DNA of 37,212 nucleotides from Phoronis australis. Lineage: Eukaryota; Phoronida; Phoronidae. Both the position numbers and the translations under genes were made by a program. The DNA lies in NCBI GenBank assembly GCA_002633005.1, contig NMRA01001231.1:1-37212 (forward strand), written 5' to 3'. This document shows, piece by piece, positions 10,365 to 19,550 of this stretch. Position 1 is the first letter of the stretch. Each line of letters begins with the position of its first letter. Below the pieces are notes generated by a model that was given only the letters and a program-made list of their open reading frames with translations, had not been told where the DNA came from and searched no databases.

Positions 10365-12330
10365 CAATGAGACGAGCTGACAGCTGCAGCTTGTTGCAGC
10401 TCGCTGCATCGAGGATTGTACGTAAACAGACCGTTCGTGTTGGTGACAGCCTTTCTAACAGAGGCTTCCCAAAAAGGAAACTCAAACCTCATAGATTTTG
10501 CTACAAACACAGCGAAAATTTTTAAACAAAGCATTTTTGTTAACTAGCGATACCCCCAATATTAAGCAGGAAAATCATCAGCTAACACCTTTAAAATCCT
10601 GCGAGGAAGTCAAAAAGTGGCCGATTTCGGAAAGTTATGGTGCCGTCATGCGACTGTATATATTGACTGAAATTGAGCACAGTTTTAATAAAGTTTCATT
10701 GTATCCATGAGCTTCAACAGTTATACAGATCAGTGTTCGTACCTCAGTTAAATATTCAACGTATTGTCTGGGTGTGTTATACGCAATATCTCTATGAAAT
10801 CTAAAGCTTCGCAAAACCACTTTAAAATGGTGTTTCCATATACTTTTATTACAACACATTAACATAACAGTGGGTGCAACACTTGAAGGAATATCAGCAT
10901 AAACAGCAAATTACAAGAAACAATCCAGTAAAAGTTCTAACAATAGAATTTCAAGCCAAGCCAACTTAATGAAAAAAACAAGAATTACCCGAAAAACTAG
11001 AAGAACAACAAGCAAAACACTTAGAGTAAATTGTAATAACAATTAAACATGTTCATCAAACAAGCAACATTTGAACATCATACTAACAAAATACAACACG
11101 AATGTGTAAATCAAAACCCGTTCACGAAAAACAAATGTTAGGTTCTCAAAACACTATATATTTTTCTTAACACCAGAAAACGATGCGGTTTTATTAAAGG
11201 AGTATTTCATTGTTGTGTTACTGTAATACTGTAAATCAAATTGAATGTGTAAATGAATAACAAACGAAATAAACAGAGTAAGTCTCGAAATCAAAAACAT
11301 CTTCATCAAACAAACAATAAACGAACATTATATCAACAAAAAAACACGTTGTATGTAAAACCACAATACGGTTCACTAAAAGTAAATATTAGTTCACAAA
11401 ACAGTAGGTATTTTGCTGAGCACTAGAATATAATACTGCCTTAACATAAACGTACTTTACTGTCTGTCTTCGTGACAGTTGCAGACTATAAATGAGTTGT
11501 AATGACCAAATAAATAACAAGCAAAACACAATCAATTTTAATAATTAACACGTTTACCAATGAAGTACCAATTGAACATCAGGCACCTAATAAATAAAGC
11601 CTGGTTCATAAAAAACACATGCTAAGTTATCAATTGATCACGCAACTGGAACATTTAGCGGACAATTGTAAAAAATAATACCGTTTTAACTTTGGGGTAC
11701 ATTGTTTTCTGTCTTCACAATGGTAATGGCGTAGGAAATCAGCAGGAATGTTCAAAATAAAAAATGGCGCAGAACCTGCCTCTGATGACGTCAAACCTTT
11801 AAAAGGTCGTGTAGGTCTTCGCCATCACGACAAAGGCTGCCCCGAGTACAATTTTGTTTGGAATGTCATGGCGTCCAGCCGACACTGCAAGAAAACGTTA
11901 ATGGCGTGTTTATGTACAATTATTAAGATTTTGACTAAATTACCTGGAACCAGGACAACGTTAGAAAAACTTTGCCAGGTAAACCTCACACTGTGCTCAA
12001 TATTCTGAAAGGGCCTCAGTCCTGCCAACATCTTAATACGATGCACATTAAAGAGCAGGGTGGGTTGGGTCAGCACCTTAAAAAAACGAATTCTGTTTGA
12101 TGTAGATATTGGGGCGTTGTTCATTTTAATGACATGCAGTGGACTCCAGTAAACTGAAATTAACACAGGGTGATCATGAATGAAAATATTTTTGACAAAG
12201 GCCAGTAGTTGAGTGATAAGGGACTGGAAACTGTCCAACTTTCAACATATTGTGGAGACACCTCATGTTTGATATGGGACCTGAACAAGGATGAAAGGAC
12301 GAAAGGTTTTGGAAGCGTGTAGGCACATTT
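10365..12330 (-). repeat. Right arm of the large inverted repeat (element copy 2)
   Basis: Reverse-complement counterpart of 225-2183 over its full length; see that entry. Paired landmarks are 'gagctgacagctgcagcttg' near 10376, the A-rich 'caagcaaaacac' blocks near 11010 and 11520, 'ctgatgacgtc' near 11782 and 'tttgacaaaggcc' near 12190. Open frames at 11748-12008 (plus) and 11825-12238 (minus) have counterparts in the left arm and are repeat-derived. Confidence 0.75.
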
Positions 12331-13985
12331 AGCTATCGATGAGGAATAATCTATAAGGATAGAGTGTGTTGTCAGGGCCAATGTGAGGTAGTTGACAACA
12401 TTCATGGTTTACCACAATGTCCTGCTTACCTTGAGCTAAGGTCAGATATGATCAATACATTGAATATAGGATAGGAGAATATAGGGCACTGCCAAGTGGG
12501 AAGTGCTTCGCTAAATCTGCCTATACGATATCAACGATGTCAACAATGTTCCAATGTTAGTGATGAAGAAGCCGAAACGTGATAGACTCGCTGATTATTG
12601 CCAAGACCTGCTTATAAGAAGTTATACCGTTTGGTACACATCATTTTTGTTGTTCTCAGTTGCAAGGTTTCTAATACGTCCAGAAAGACACTGGCATTGT
12701 AATGTAATTCTGAAAATGTTTGAAAAGAATAAAACTAAAACTTATCTACCTATCTGTCTTCTTTTGTCCTCCATAAATGAGAAAGTCATACAAAAAAGAT
12801 TGAAGGGGAAATAAGCTTTTAGTAGATCGTATTTGATGGAACTATTCTGATATCTGTCATAACATAGTTTAGACACATCAGATATTCAAGTTATTTTAAT
12901 GTAATTAGGGAGGCATCAGAGTAATGTATTCTATAGCCAAGTTAATTTACGACGTTCCTGAAAATTAATTTTTGCACAATAAACCTGGCCAAAAATACCC
13001 TTCCATTCGTCACATCTGTGTGAAGCTTCATTTCTGCAACACCAATTACATGGCAAACTGTTCTGAGTTAGTTATCATCTTTTACGTCACCAATAATGTC
13101 AATAACCTATTACGGTAATCAAGGCTGATATGCAGATTGGTCAAGCAAACCAAGACTTACGTGTAGGCATATCTAAACATTCTCTTATTTTCATGGCATG
13201 CATTTGATGCTGGCCAAACGTCCAACCCGACAAAAGTACACAGGGTACTGTTGATCGAGGCATACTGCCCTTGTGAAGCACTTTTCAACAAGAATACAAT
13301 TTCATAGGAACGTTACTATAATTCTATGTCAAGTTAAGCTAAGTCTTCTTATTTCTTAGCATACATGAGGGGCCTGACAATATAATTAAAGCTGGTAAAA
13401 CAGCAAACTTACAAAACGATTAGTCAACTAGACATTTAGATGCTGAAGTTACCTTTAGAAGCAAACAATACATCAAACCACGCAAAACTTTAACCGACCA
13501 TTGTTTGTGGTGTGGGAACAGTTGCTAAGGCCATCATTCCGAATTAAAGATGATTATAAAATTTCAAGTAGCCCTGTTTCTGCGTGGAGAGAATGTACTA
13601 TGTAACCCAGTGTAACTTAATTCATACAGATTATATTGTCATCATATCCATCAGTGCAGCAGTTTAAGATAAAACTTTTGGACTGAATGCATCAGAGTAA
13701 AAACGAATGGATACAAATCCACTTAATGTCAATGGACCTTCAGAGGAAATGCTGTGAAGCATTAGAGCATGATACATTTCCGATTTCACAATTCCTTAAA
13801 CCATATTCGCAACATTTGGAAGAATATATTACAAAATGTTATCCACAGAAGTGACCACAGGACAATTGATCAAGAAACATTGAGTTCGCAAGAGAAGATT
13901 TGCAGTTTGAACAAATCAAATAAGTTGATTAATGGTTCTTGTGAAAGTGGTATACCGGTGAACACAGTTAATTTCTGAACTAGAG
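12331..13985. other. Unassigned region downstream of the last visible microexon
   Basis: Gene 2 would continue here on the minus strand, but I could not identify a further exon with confidence. A plus-strand open frame at 12554-12814 (86 codons) is rich in K, L and R and unrecognised. The part from about 13780 to 13985 resembles 15350-15600, so it belongs to the duplicated intronic flank of the microexon units. Confidence 0.4.
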
Positions 13986-14001
13986 AAAAATATAGGCATA
14001 C

Positions 14002-14037
14002 CTCCACCTTCTCCACTTCCAGTTGGTTTAACGGTAT
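14002..14037 (-). CDS. Microexon copy A (36 bp, phase 1-1)
   Basis: On the minus strand an acceptor 'atgatttacag' precedes 36 bp, followed by the donor 'gtatgcc'. With the preceding exon ending in G, the exon encodes D-T-V-K-P-T-G-S-G-E-G-G and leaves a final G for the next codon. Thirty-six bases in phase 1-1 make it a frame-neutral cassette. It is the copy furthest downstream in transcription. Strong similarity to copies B-E in both exon and splice sites is the main evidence. Which exon follows is not known. Confidence 0.7.
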
Positions 14038-14546
14038 CTGTAAATCATAATTTAGCTTTACATTAAATATTCCTGTAATAGTGTGGTCTCCACGCAAGTG
14101 ACGAAAAGTCACTGTGGGCCAATGAAACACGAAAACTTAATCTAGAGTGCTGAGTGTTGGTAGAATGGGTAGGGTACAGTTGACATCTATCTTGTGTTCA
14201 GAACGTCTATGCCACAAAAGGTGAGTTGCCAAGTTCAAACTCATGCCAGTCGTAATAGTTCACCTTCCAACAGCAAAGGGTTTTCTAGGGTTAAGGTTCT
14301 CGATCATACTGTAATAATCACTTTGCCAAACTTAAGTGAGACTATTGACATACAGACCCTGAATGCTGCGATATCACTCGGTATGAAAGTCTGAATATAC
14401 AGGTAGCTTTCTTTGCTTTCCCAGTATTTCTTACTTCTCACTTGGTCAAACACTCTTTTGAGAGTGGCATGTGGTTTGCCTACTTAATATATGATCTGTC
14501 TTCAGAGATTAAAGTTAATTTTGAGTTAGAGAAAAATATTTCATAC

Positions 14547-14582
14547 CTCCACCTTTTCCATTTTCTGTTGGCTTAACGGTAT
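14547..14582 (-). CDS. Microexon copy B (36 bp, phase 1-1)
   Basis: The acceptor 'atgatttacag' and donor 'gtatgaa' bound 36 bp encoding D-T-V-K-P-T-E-N-G-K-G-G when joined in phase 1. It is the most diverged copy (ENGK where the others have G-S/I-G-E), yet length, phase and splice sites are intact, and the changes keep it hydrophilic. The intron to copy A is 509 bp. Confidence 0.7.
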
Positions 14583-14737
14583 CTGTAAATCATAATTTAG
14601 TTGCACCATGAATATAATTATACAATGTACGTATCTATACTTCAAAGTCACTGCTCAAAAGAAACGAAAACGCAAGAGACAAAAGTTTATAGTGTGTGTA
14701 CAGGTATGTCTGCTTTTTCTTATACTAAATTGAAGAA

Positions 14738-15223
14738 ATGAAACTAAACTTTAGCACCAAAGATGTTCACAAATTTCTATGTCTTAGTACCAAAAAACTT
14801 GTTGATCTGTTGTTAGAGGAGCCAGGATTGGGAATCCTGACATGTTTGACATAGTCATAGCGCCACCATGTGGATTAGCTTCTAAAAGGACCCATTGCAA
14901 CAAATTCCCTGGTGGAGCAGGAGTACTTTCCAACAAATGATGACCTAACAAAACTTGCGAAACATGTTCACAAAGAAGTCAGCCCCGATGAGAGAAAGTT
15001 GGATAAACTCATAAGAAAAGTGGAATGTAGCCTTTTAGTAATGTGACTAAGAAAATTATTCAAATTAAAAAAACAGCTCGATAAGAGAAAGTTGGATAAA
15101 CTCATAAGAAAAGTGGACTGTAGCCGTGTGACTACGAAAATTCAACTTAAAAAACAGCCAAATAGGAAAATGAACATGCTTTTACAAGTTCCAAATAAAA
15201 GTCACCAAACTACCATTATGTAA
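14738..15223 (+). pseudogene. Coding-like plus-strand relic with an in-frame 93-bp tandem duplication
   Basis: Two plus-strand open blocks look protein-like but I do not recognise them. The first, 14738-14863, starts with ATG and includes KDVHKFLCLSTKKLVDLLLE. The second runs in one frame from about 14879 to a TAA at 15221-15223, with a single TGA at 15044-15046. It includes VEQEYFPTNDDLTKLAKHVH and then two copies, 31 codons apart, of a block beginning D-E/K-R-K-L-D-K-L-I-R-K-V. The charged, helix-like composition and frame-preserving duplication suggest former coding sequence. It lies on the strand opposite the microexon gene, inside its intron, so a transposon-derived or processed relic is likely. 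Confidence 0.4.
14986..15165 (+). repeat. 93-bp tandem duplication
   Basis: The block starting 'gagaaagttggataaactca' at 14991 recurs 93 bp later as 'gagaaagttggataaactca' at 15084. Similarity continues through 'taagaaaagtgga', 'tgtagcc' and 'actaagaaaatt'. Ninety-three bases equals 31 codons, which matters for the coding-like relic it lies in. Confidence 0.85.
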
Positions 15224-15617
15224 TTGAAATACCTTATAAATGCATTAGCGTAAAAGCAATAAAAAGACAGTTCTGATACTTGGGAAGGTAACAGCATTTC
15301 CCTGAGAGGTCCCTTCAACAGACTCTATTCGGTTTACTTCATTTCTTGCGCCATTTCCGCAACATTTGGAAAATTATACGTTTTCAACAATGTCATGGTA
15401 GTTTGGACATCGGGGCTTATAGCAATACCAACTAATGCCCGATGTAATCAATAGAAGAGATCATACTAACAATGTTCATCAGGAGAAACAAGGGGATTTG
15501 CAGTTTGGAAGAACAACTCCAATTGCATTGATAAGAAACAGGTGCTGTTGATGCTTGAAAGTGGGGTATTGTCTGCCTAATGTTAAGTTTATAAATTTGG
15601 GAGAAATATTGACATAC

Positions 15618-15653
15618 CTCCACCTTCTCCAATTCCAGTTGGCTTAATAGTGT
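15618..15653 (-). CDS. Microexon copy C (36 bp, phase 1-1)
   Basis: The acceptor 'ttgtaatttgcag' and donor 'gtatgtc' bound 36 bp encoding D-T-I-K-P-T-G-I-G-E-G-G in phase 1. It begins the 233-bp tandem series (copies C, D, E). Its upstream intron is shared almost exactly with copies D and E. On its other side it shares older homology with the flank of copy A. Confidence 0.75.
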
Positions 15654-15727
15654 CTGCAAATTACAATTAAGTTTTATATTAAGTATTCATATCTTTAAAA
15701 AGCAAAATTTGGTGCACAACAAATGCG

Positions 15728-15741
15728 CCACTAGATGGCGC
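15728..15741 (+). promoter_or_regulatory. CTCF-core-like motif within microexon intron, unit 1
   Basis: CCACTAGATGGCGC fits the bilaterian CTCF core consensus CCASYAGRKGGCRS at all 14 positions. It is embedded in the palindrome GCGCCA-CTAGA-TGGCGC. Binding is inferred only. Confidence 0.4.
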
Positions 15742-15850
15742 GAAATAAGCAGAATTTATGTAAAAATAGCAACATGTCATTGTTTCTTTAATGGAAAGCT
15801 ATTGCCTGCCTAATATTAAGTTTCTAAATTGGAGAAAAATATTGACATAC

Positions 15851-15886
15851 CTCTACCTTCTCCACTTCCAGTTGGCTTAATAGTGT
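15851..15886 (-). CDS. Microexon copy D (36 bp, phase 1-1)
   Basis: The acceptor 'ttgtaatttgcag' and donor 'gtatgtc' bound 36 bp encoding D-T-I-K-P-T-G-S-G-E-G-R. It is identical to copy E and sits one 233-bp unit from C and from E; the intron to copy C is 197 bp. A second in-frame donor (GTAGAG) lies 6 bp inside the exon end. Confidence 0.8.
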
Positions 15887-15960
15887 CTGCAAATTACAAT
15901 TAAGTTTTACATTAAGTATTCATATCTTTAAAAAGCAAAATTTGGTGCACAACAAATGCG

Positions 15961-15974
15961 CCACTAGATGGCGC
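15961..15974 (+). promoter_or_regulatory. CTCF-core-like motif within microexon intron, unit 2
   Basis: Same 14-mer as at 15728, exactly 233 bp away. Confidence 0.4.
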
Positions 15975-16083
15975 GAAATAAGCAGAATTTATGTAAAAAT
16001 AGCAACATGTCATTGTTTCTTTAATGGAAAGCTATTGCCTGCCTAATATTAAGTTTCTAAATTGGAGAAAAATATTGACATAC

Positions 16084-16119
16084 CTCTACCTTCTCCACTT
16101 CCAGTTGGCTTAATAGTGT
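16084..16119 (-). CDS. Microexon copy E (36 bp, phase 1-1)
   Basis: Identical to copy D, encoding D-T-I-K-P-T-G-S-G-E-G-R, with the donor 'gtatgtc'. Of the acceptor, 'taatttgcag' is visible before the Ns start. It is the first microexon visible after the signal-peptide exon; more may lie in the gap. Confidence 0.8.
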
Positions 16120-16129
16120 CTGCAAATTA

Positions 16130-16694
16130 NNNNNNNNNNNNNNNNNNNNNNNNNNNNNNNNNNNNNNNNNNNNNNNNNNNNNNNNNNNNNNNNNNNNNNN
16201 NNNNNNNNNNNNNNNNNNNNNNNNNNNNNNNNNNNNNNNNNNNNNNNNNNNNNNNNNNNNNNNNNNNNNNNNNNNNNNNNNNNNNNNNNNNNNNNNNNNN
16301 NNNNNNNNNNNNNNNNNNNNNNNNNNNNNNNNNNNNNNNNNNNNNNNNNNNNNNNNNNNNNNNNNNNNNNNNNNNNNNNNNNNNNNNNNNNNNNNNNNNN
16401 NNNNNNNNNNNNNNNNNNNNNNNNNNNNNNNNNNNNNNNNNNNNNNNNNNNNNNNNNNNNNNNNNNNNNNNNNNNNNNNNNNNNNNNNNNNNNNNNNNNN
16501 NNNNNNNNNNNNNNNNNNNNNNNNNNNNNNNNNNNNNNNNNNNNNNNNNNNNNNNNNNNNNNNNNNNNNNNNNNNNNNNNNNNNNNNNNNNNNNNNNNNN
16601 NNNNNNNNNNNNNNNNNNNNNNNNNNNNNNNNNNNNNNNNNNNNNNNNNNNNNNNNNNNNNNNNNNNNNNNNNNNNNNNNNNNNNNNNNNNNNN
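16130..16694. other. Assembly gap (565 N)
   Basis: All bases are N. The gap begins 10 bp past the exon of a nearly perfect 233-bp repeat unit. Its nominal size would hold about 2.4 further units, although the N count may be arbitrary. The open frames drawn across it on both strands are artefacts of translating N. Confidence 0.99.
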
Positions 16695-17500
16695 AGTCAG
16701 ATTCCCAGCGGTTATAAAAGACCCGATGTCCCGAGACCGATATAATCCAGAACTGACGTTTTCCTGTTCCGATGTTTCCCGAGGTCGATGTTCTGTAAAC
16801 CCTGTATTCTATACCCGTAGCCAGCTGTTGCACCTAAACTGGCACTAGATGCGAAACTGTGGTTCAAGTTAGCGAACTTTTCATTCTTCTCTTTATACAC
16901 CCCCCTCCCCGGCAACTTTTCGCTCCCCGAACCACCGTCACCGTAAAATGTTCAGACTCCTATAGAAACAACCTTGTTCCGGCTGAAGCGGGCAGTTAAA
17001 AACAAAATCATTCCGGATGGGTAAAAAGGGTACAATGTAGGTGGTAACGATATCCAGAAAGTCACCCCTATACTAGATGGAGTTTGCCTCGCAAAATTGT
17101 ATTATTATAACCTTTCTTACCATTGCAGCGGTTTAATACCTTATTACCGCAAACACTGAGGTTAACGACTATGCTCACGCACGAACCTACTCCCTACCTT
17201 TAAAGTGTTTCATAATAAACGCTCCCTGATCTATTAAAAGTCTCCCCTTAAATTTTGAGAATTTCCAATTAAGCACCCACAGTTCAAGCTAGCGCCGATC
17301 GTAGCGCACTACAAACGACCGCGTGTGGTTTACAATTGACACGCAGCTTACAGTTTGTATATTGTGTGTCACTTTCATTTTACACAATTTCATTTTTCAA
17401 AAACGTCTTTTCACATTATTTAAAAATCAAATCCCGGCTTTGTTTTATACCTCGGAAAGAAAGTTAACACTAGTGATATGCGTGTCGTTTTGTGACTGAC
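16695..17500 (-). other. First intron of the microexon gene (right part)
   Basis: This lies between the gap and the signal-peptide exon. A minus-strand open frame near 16712-16915 is glycine- and serine-rich but starts and stops without splice support, so I do not call it. No repeat boundary is clear. Short 'ctcggga.acatcgg' words recur near 16730 and 16780. Confidence 0.4.
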
Positions 17501-17636
17501 CTATTTTTCCCGTACCCGGAAGGTATTGAGGAGCAAACTCGCCATTACCCGAGTTAGTTTGAATCGTTAACGACTTTGATGACAGCCAGTAGCAGGCCAG
17601 ATATAACAAAATCCCGGATACTTTTTCAACAGGCAT
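17501..17636 (-). CDS. First coding exon with signal peptide, start of the microexon gene
   Basis: An ATG at 17634-17636 (minus strand) has A at -3 and an in-frame TAA nine codons upstream, which fixes the start unless an acceptor intervenes. It encodes 45 residues plus one base. MPVEKV is followed by a hydrophobic core SGILLYLACYWLSS, a plausible secretory signal, then a hydrophilic segment with NSGNGEFAPQYLPGTGKI. The donor is 'ATAG|gtcagt', leaving the exon in phase 1 with a trailing G. That G completes GAC or GAT (Asp) with the first two bases of any microexon downstream, so exon 1 and all five microexons share one splice phase. The gene product would enter the secretory pathway. The family is not recognised. 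Confidence 0.65.
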
Positions 17637-17995
17637 TTTCTCCCTTTTCACATCGCAAATTTAGCTACTCGAATGCACAAGTCAGTTAGAGGGCAATGAT
17701 TCAACTTTCACGTCGGCAACTTGCCTTGCGCTCTAGAGTCTTTCAATGGCGGTCGTGAAGAACAGTAAGGCCGTACCTGCATGAATGAAGTCAATTTTGA
17801 GATCCGAAATTTGTGAGTATTTAACGCTGCAGGTAAGAGCATGATTTAAACATTTCCTCGATGATCTAAAGAAATCTGTTTTGGCGCGTAAAAATGGCGG
17901 GAAAATTTTGCGACCTGGCATTTACGAATGCGAGCTGGATTTTGAACATGCGACCTGGGATTTTGGCTAGGTCGCAAAATGCGACCTGGCGATTT
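17637..17995 (-). promoter_or_regulatory. Probable 5' UTR/promoter region of the microexon gene
   Basis: This is the sequence immediately upstream of the ATG. No convincing TATA box is visible. The segment 17905-17995 contains repeated 'gcgacctgg.atttt' words that lead into the satellite array. Assignment is by position only. Confidence 0.3.
17905..17995 (+). repeat. Short 'gcgacctgg' repeats
   Basis: 'tgcgacctggcattt', 'tgcgagctggatttt', 'tgcgacctgggatttt' and 'tgcgacctggcgatttt' occur in about 90 bp. They form a small degenerate minisatellite at the border of the array. Confidence 0.6.
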
Positions 17996-18383
17996 TAATA
18001 GCGTCGAGCCCTGTAATAGATGCCTAACTGCCAAATCTCATGAAAATCCATTGACGACCCTCTCGGATTCAGAGGTTCAAGGGGGCACACCTGTAGCATG
18101 ATCTGCCCCAAAGTCGTCATCCTCTGTTTTCAACTCTATAAAAATACATCAGAAAAATTCAATAAAGATCCTGCAGAGCATGTAAAAGATACAGCCATGG
18201 GCGAAAAAACAAACAAAACTGCCACTAGGAGAAGCCATAGTATTCCAAGCCATCGGAAAATCATCTTCAGCTGCCTTCTTCACAATAAGAATATATATGC
18301 CAATTTTCAAAATCATCCCTAAAGCGGTTTGGTTGAGAGAAAGGTGGATGCCAAAACACAGACTCAAAAAACAGTAAAAATGG

Positions 18384-18397
18384 CCACTAGGTGGTGC
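18384..18397 (+). promoter_or_regulatory. CTCF-core-like motif, one mismatch
   Basis: CCACTAGGTGGTGC, against CCASYAGRKGGCRS (C to T at position 12). Confidence 0.3.
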
Positions 18398-18813
18398 AAA
18401 GCACAACTGAATCCGTCCCGAAATGTGAGAATGGCATCATCTCACTAATAGATGTCTAACTACTAAATTTTATGAAAATCCATTGAGGACCTTCAAATCT
18501 ACAGAGGTAACCATAAAATATTAAAATTGCCAATAGGGGGCATACCAGTAGTCGGAGAGGTCCGAAATTCATCATCCGTTGTCACCTTCATCAGAACACA
18601 TCCTTCCAAATCTAATCAAGATCCTGTGAGGAGTTTAGAAGATACAGCCATGGGCGAAAAAGCAAACAAAGTATTCCAAGTCATCGGAAAATCATCGACA
18701 GCTCCGCTGAACACAGTAAGAACATAAGTCAATTTTCAAAATCATCCCTAGAGCGGTTTGATTGAGAGAACGGCAGACGCCAAAATAGAGACTAGAAAAC
18801 AGTAAAAAAATGG

Positions 18814-18827
18814 CCACTAGGTGGCGC
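18814..18827 (+). promoter_or_regulatory. CTCF-core-like motif, full match
   Basis: CCACTAGGTGGCGC matches all 14 positions of the CTCF core consensus. It lies within satellite array 1, upstream of the microexon gene start. Confidence 0.4.
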
Positions 18828-18958
18828 AAATTACCTCAAATCCCTTTGAAAATGGGAGGATGGCATCATCTTACTAATAGATGCCTAACTCATAAATTTT
18901 ATGAAAATCTGTTGAGGGCAATCGAATATACAGAGATTAGCGTAAAAAACTAAAAGTG

Positions 18959-18972
18959 CCACTATGGGGCAC
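18959..18972 (+). promoter_or_regulatory. CTCF-core-like motif, one mismatch
   Basis: CCACTATGGGGCAC (G to T at position 7), 145 bp after the full match at 18814. Confidence 0.3.
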
Positions 18973-19145
18973 ACCGGTAGTCAGAGGTCCGAAATTCGTC
19001 ATCGCGTGTCGTCAGCTTCATAGAAACACATCTGCTAAATCTCATCAATATCCTGTGAGGGGTTTAGGAGATACAGCTGCGGAAGCCGGACGACAGACGC
19101 CGAATGCCCAGACAGAGATGACGGCAATATGCCACCACATATAAA

Positions 19146-19550
19146 TTTATTTATTTACTTATTATTTATTATTGTGATATTTAAAATGAGGGTGGCCTCT
19201 TCAGTGATGGCTCTGCTTTCCAAGAGGACCCTCAAAATACGTGGGCGCACAAAAATGCTTTCACAATTTGAAAATAAAAATTAATCTTCAACCATATTAT
19301 TATAATGTAAACGAAATGTTGACTTCGTTTCAATAGCCATAGACACATCTATAAAAGGCATTAGAGTTAAAAAAAACACACACAGAAACACAACGTCCTT
19401 TCGAGTTAAGGACCCTCCTGTACGATAGATGTCAATGCACAGTCTATTCTGTTTTCCGCATTCGTAGCACCATATCCTCAAGATTTGGAACAAGAGCAAC
19501 GAGGAGCGTTGAAATGCGCCCATGAATGCACAGAAAACGGTTTTTCTCTA
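19146..19550. other. Spacer between satellite arrays
   Basis: Starts with an AT-rich 'ttatttatt' tract. Then 'gtgggcgca.aaaaat' near 19240 recurs after array 2 near 20890, so this is probably the shared downstream end of both arrays. The minus-strand open frame 19281-19523 has a CYECGK motif but no recognisable domain. Confidence 0.45.

Larger units (their letters stand above)
15655..16129. repeat. 233-bp tandem repeat units carrying microexons
   Basis: Exon starts at 15618, 15851 and 16084 are exactly 233 bp apart. Units 15655-15887 and 15888-16120 differ at one position that I can find (T versus C near 15680/15913). Each unit holds a microexon, its 197-bp intron and one CCACTAGATGGCGC core. 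The last unit runs into an assembly gap at 16130. Near identity of intron and exon means very recent duplication or ongoing homogenisation. Confidence 0.9.
18013..19145 (+). repeat. Higher-order satellite array 1 (about 430-bp unit, three modules of about 145 bp)
   Basis: Units start with 'taatagatg.ctaact' at about 18013, 18444 and 18874 (spacing 431 and 430 bp). Inside each unit three related modules share the layout 'aaaa(c)t...gCCACTAGGnGGC' followed by 'cgaaaat.gtcatc'-like words. Module cores sit near 18075, 18222, 18384, 18530, 18814 and 18959, giving spacings of about 145-162 bp (18530 to 18814 spans two modules because one core is deleted). The array ends in 'gacgccg..cagacagagatgacgg' near 19120. 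Open frames in it are translations of the repeat. Confidence 0.8.

Noticed and set aside
11825-12238. 137-codon minus frame similar to a plus-strand frame near 369-602
   Set aside because: The two are the arms of the large inverted repeat; stops and frame differ between arms.
12554-12814. 86-codon plus frame, basic and hydrophobic
   Set aside because: No recognised family, no splice or promoter support; left unassigned.
16057-16833. 258- and 227-codon open frames across the N gap
   Set aside because: They consist mostly of X from undetermined bases; only the ends have sequence and these are microexon and intron.
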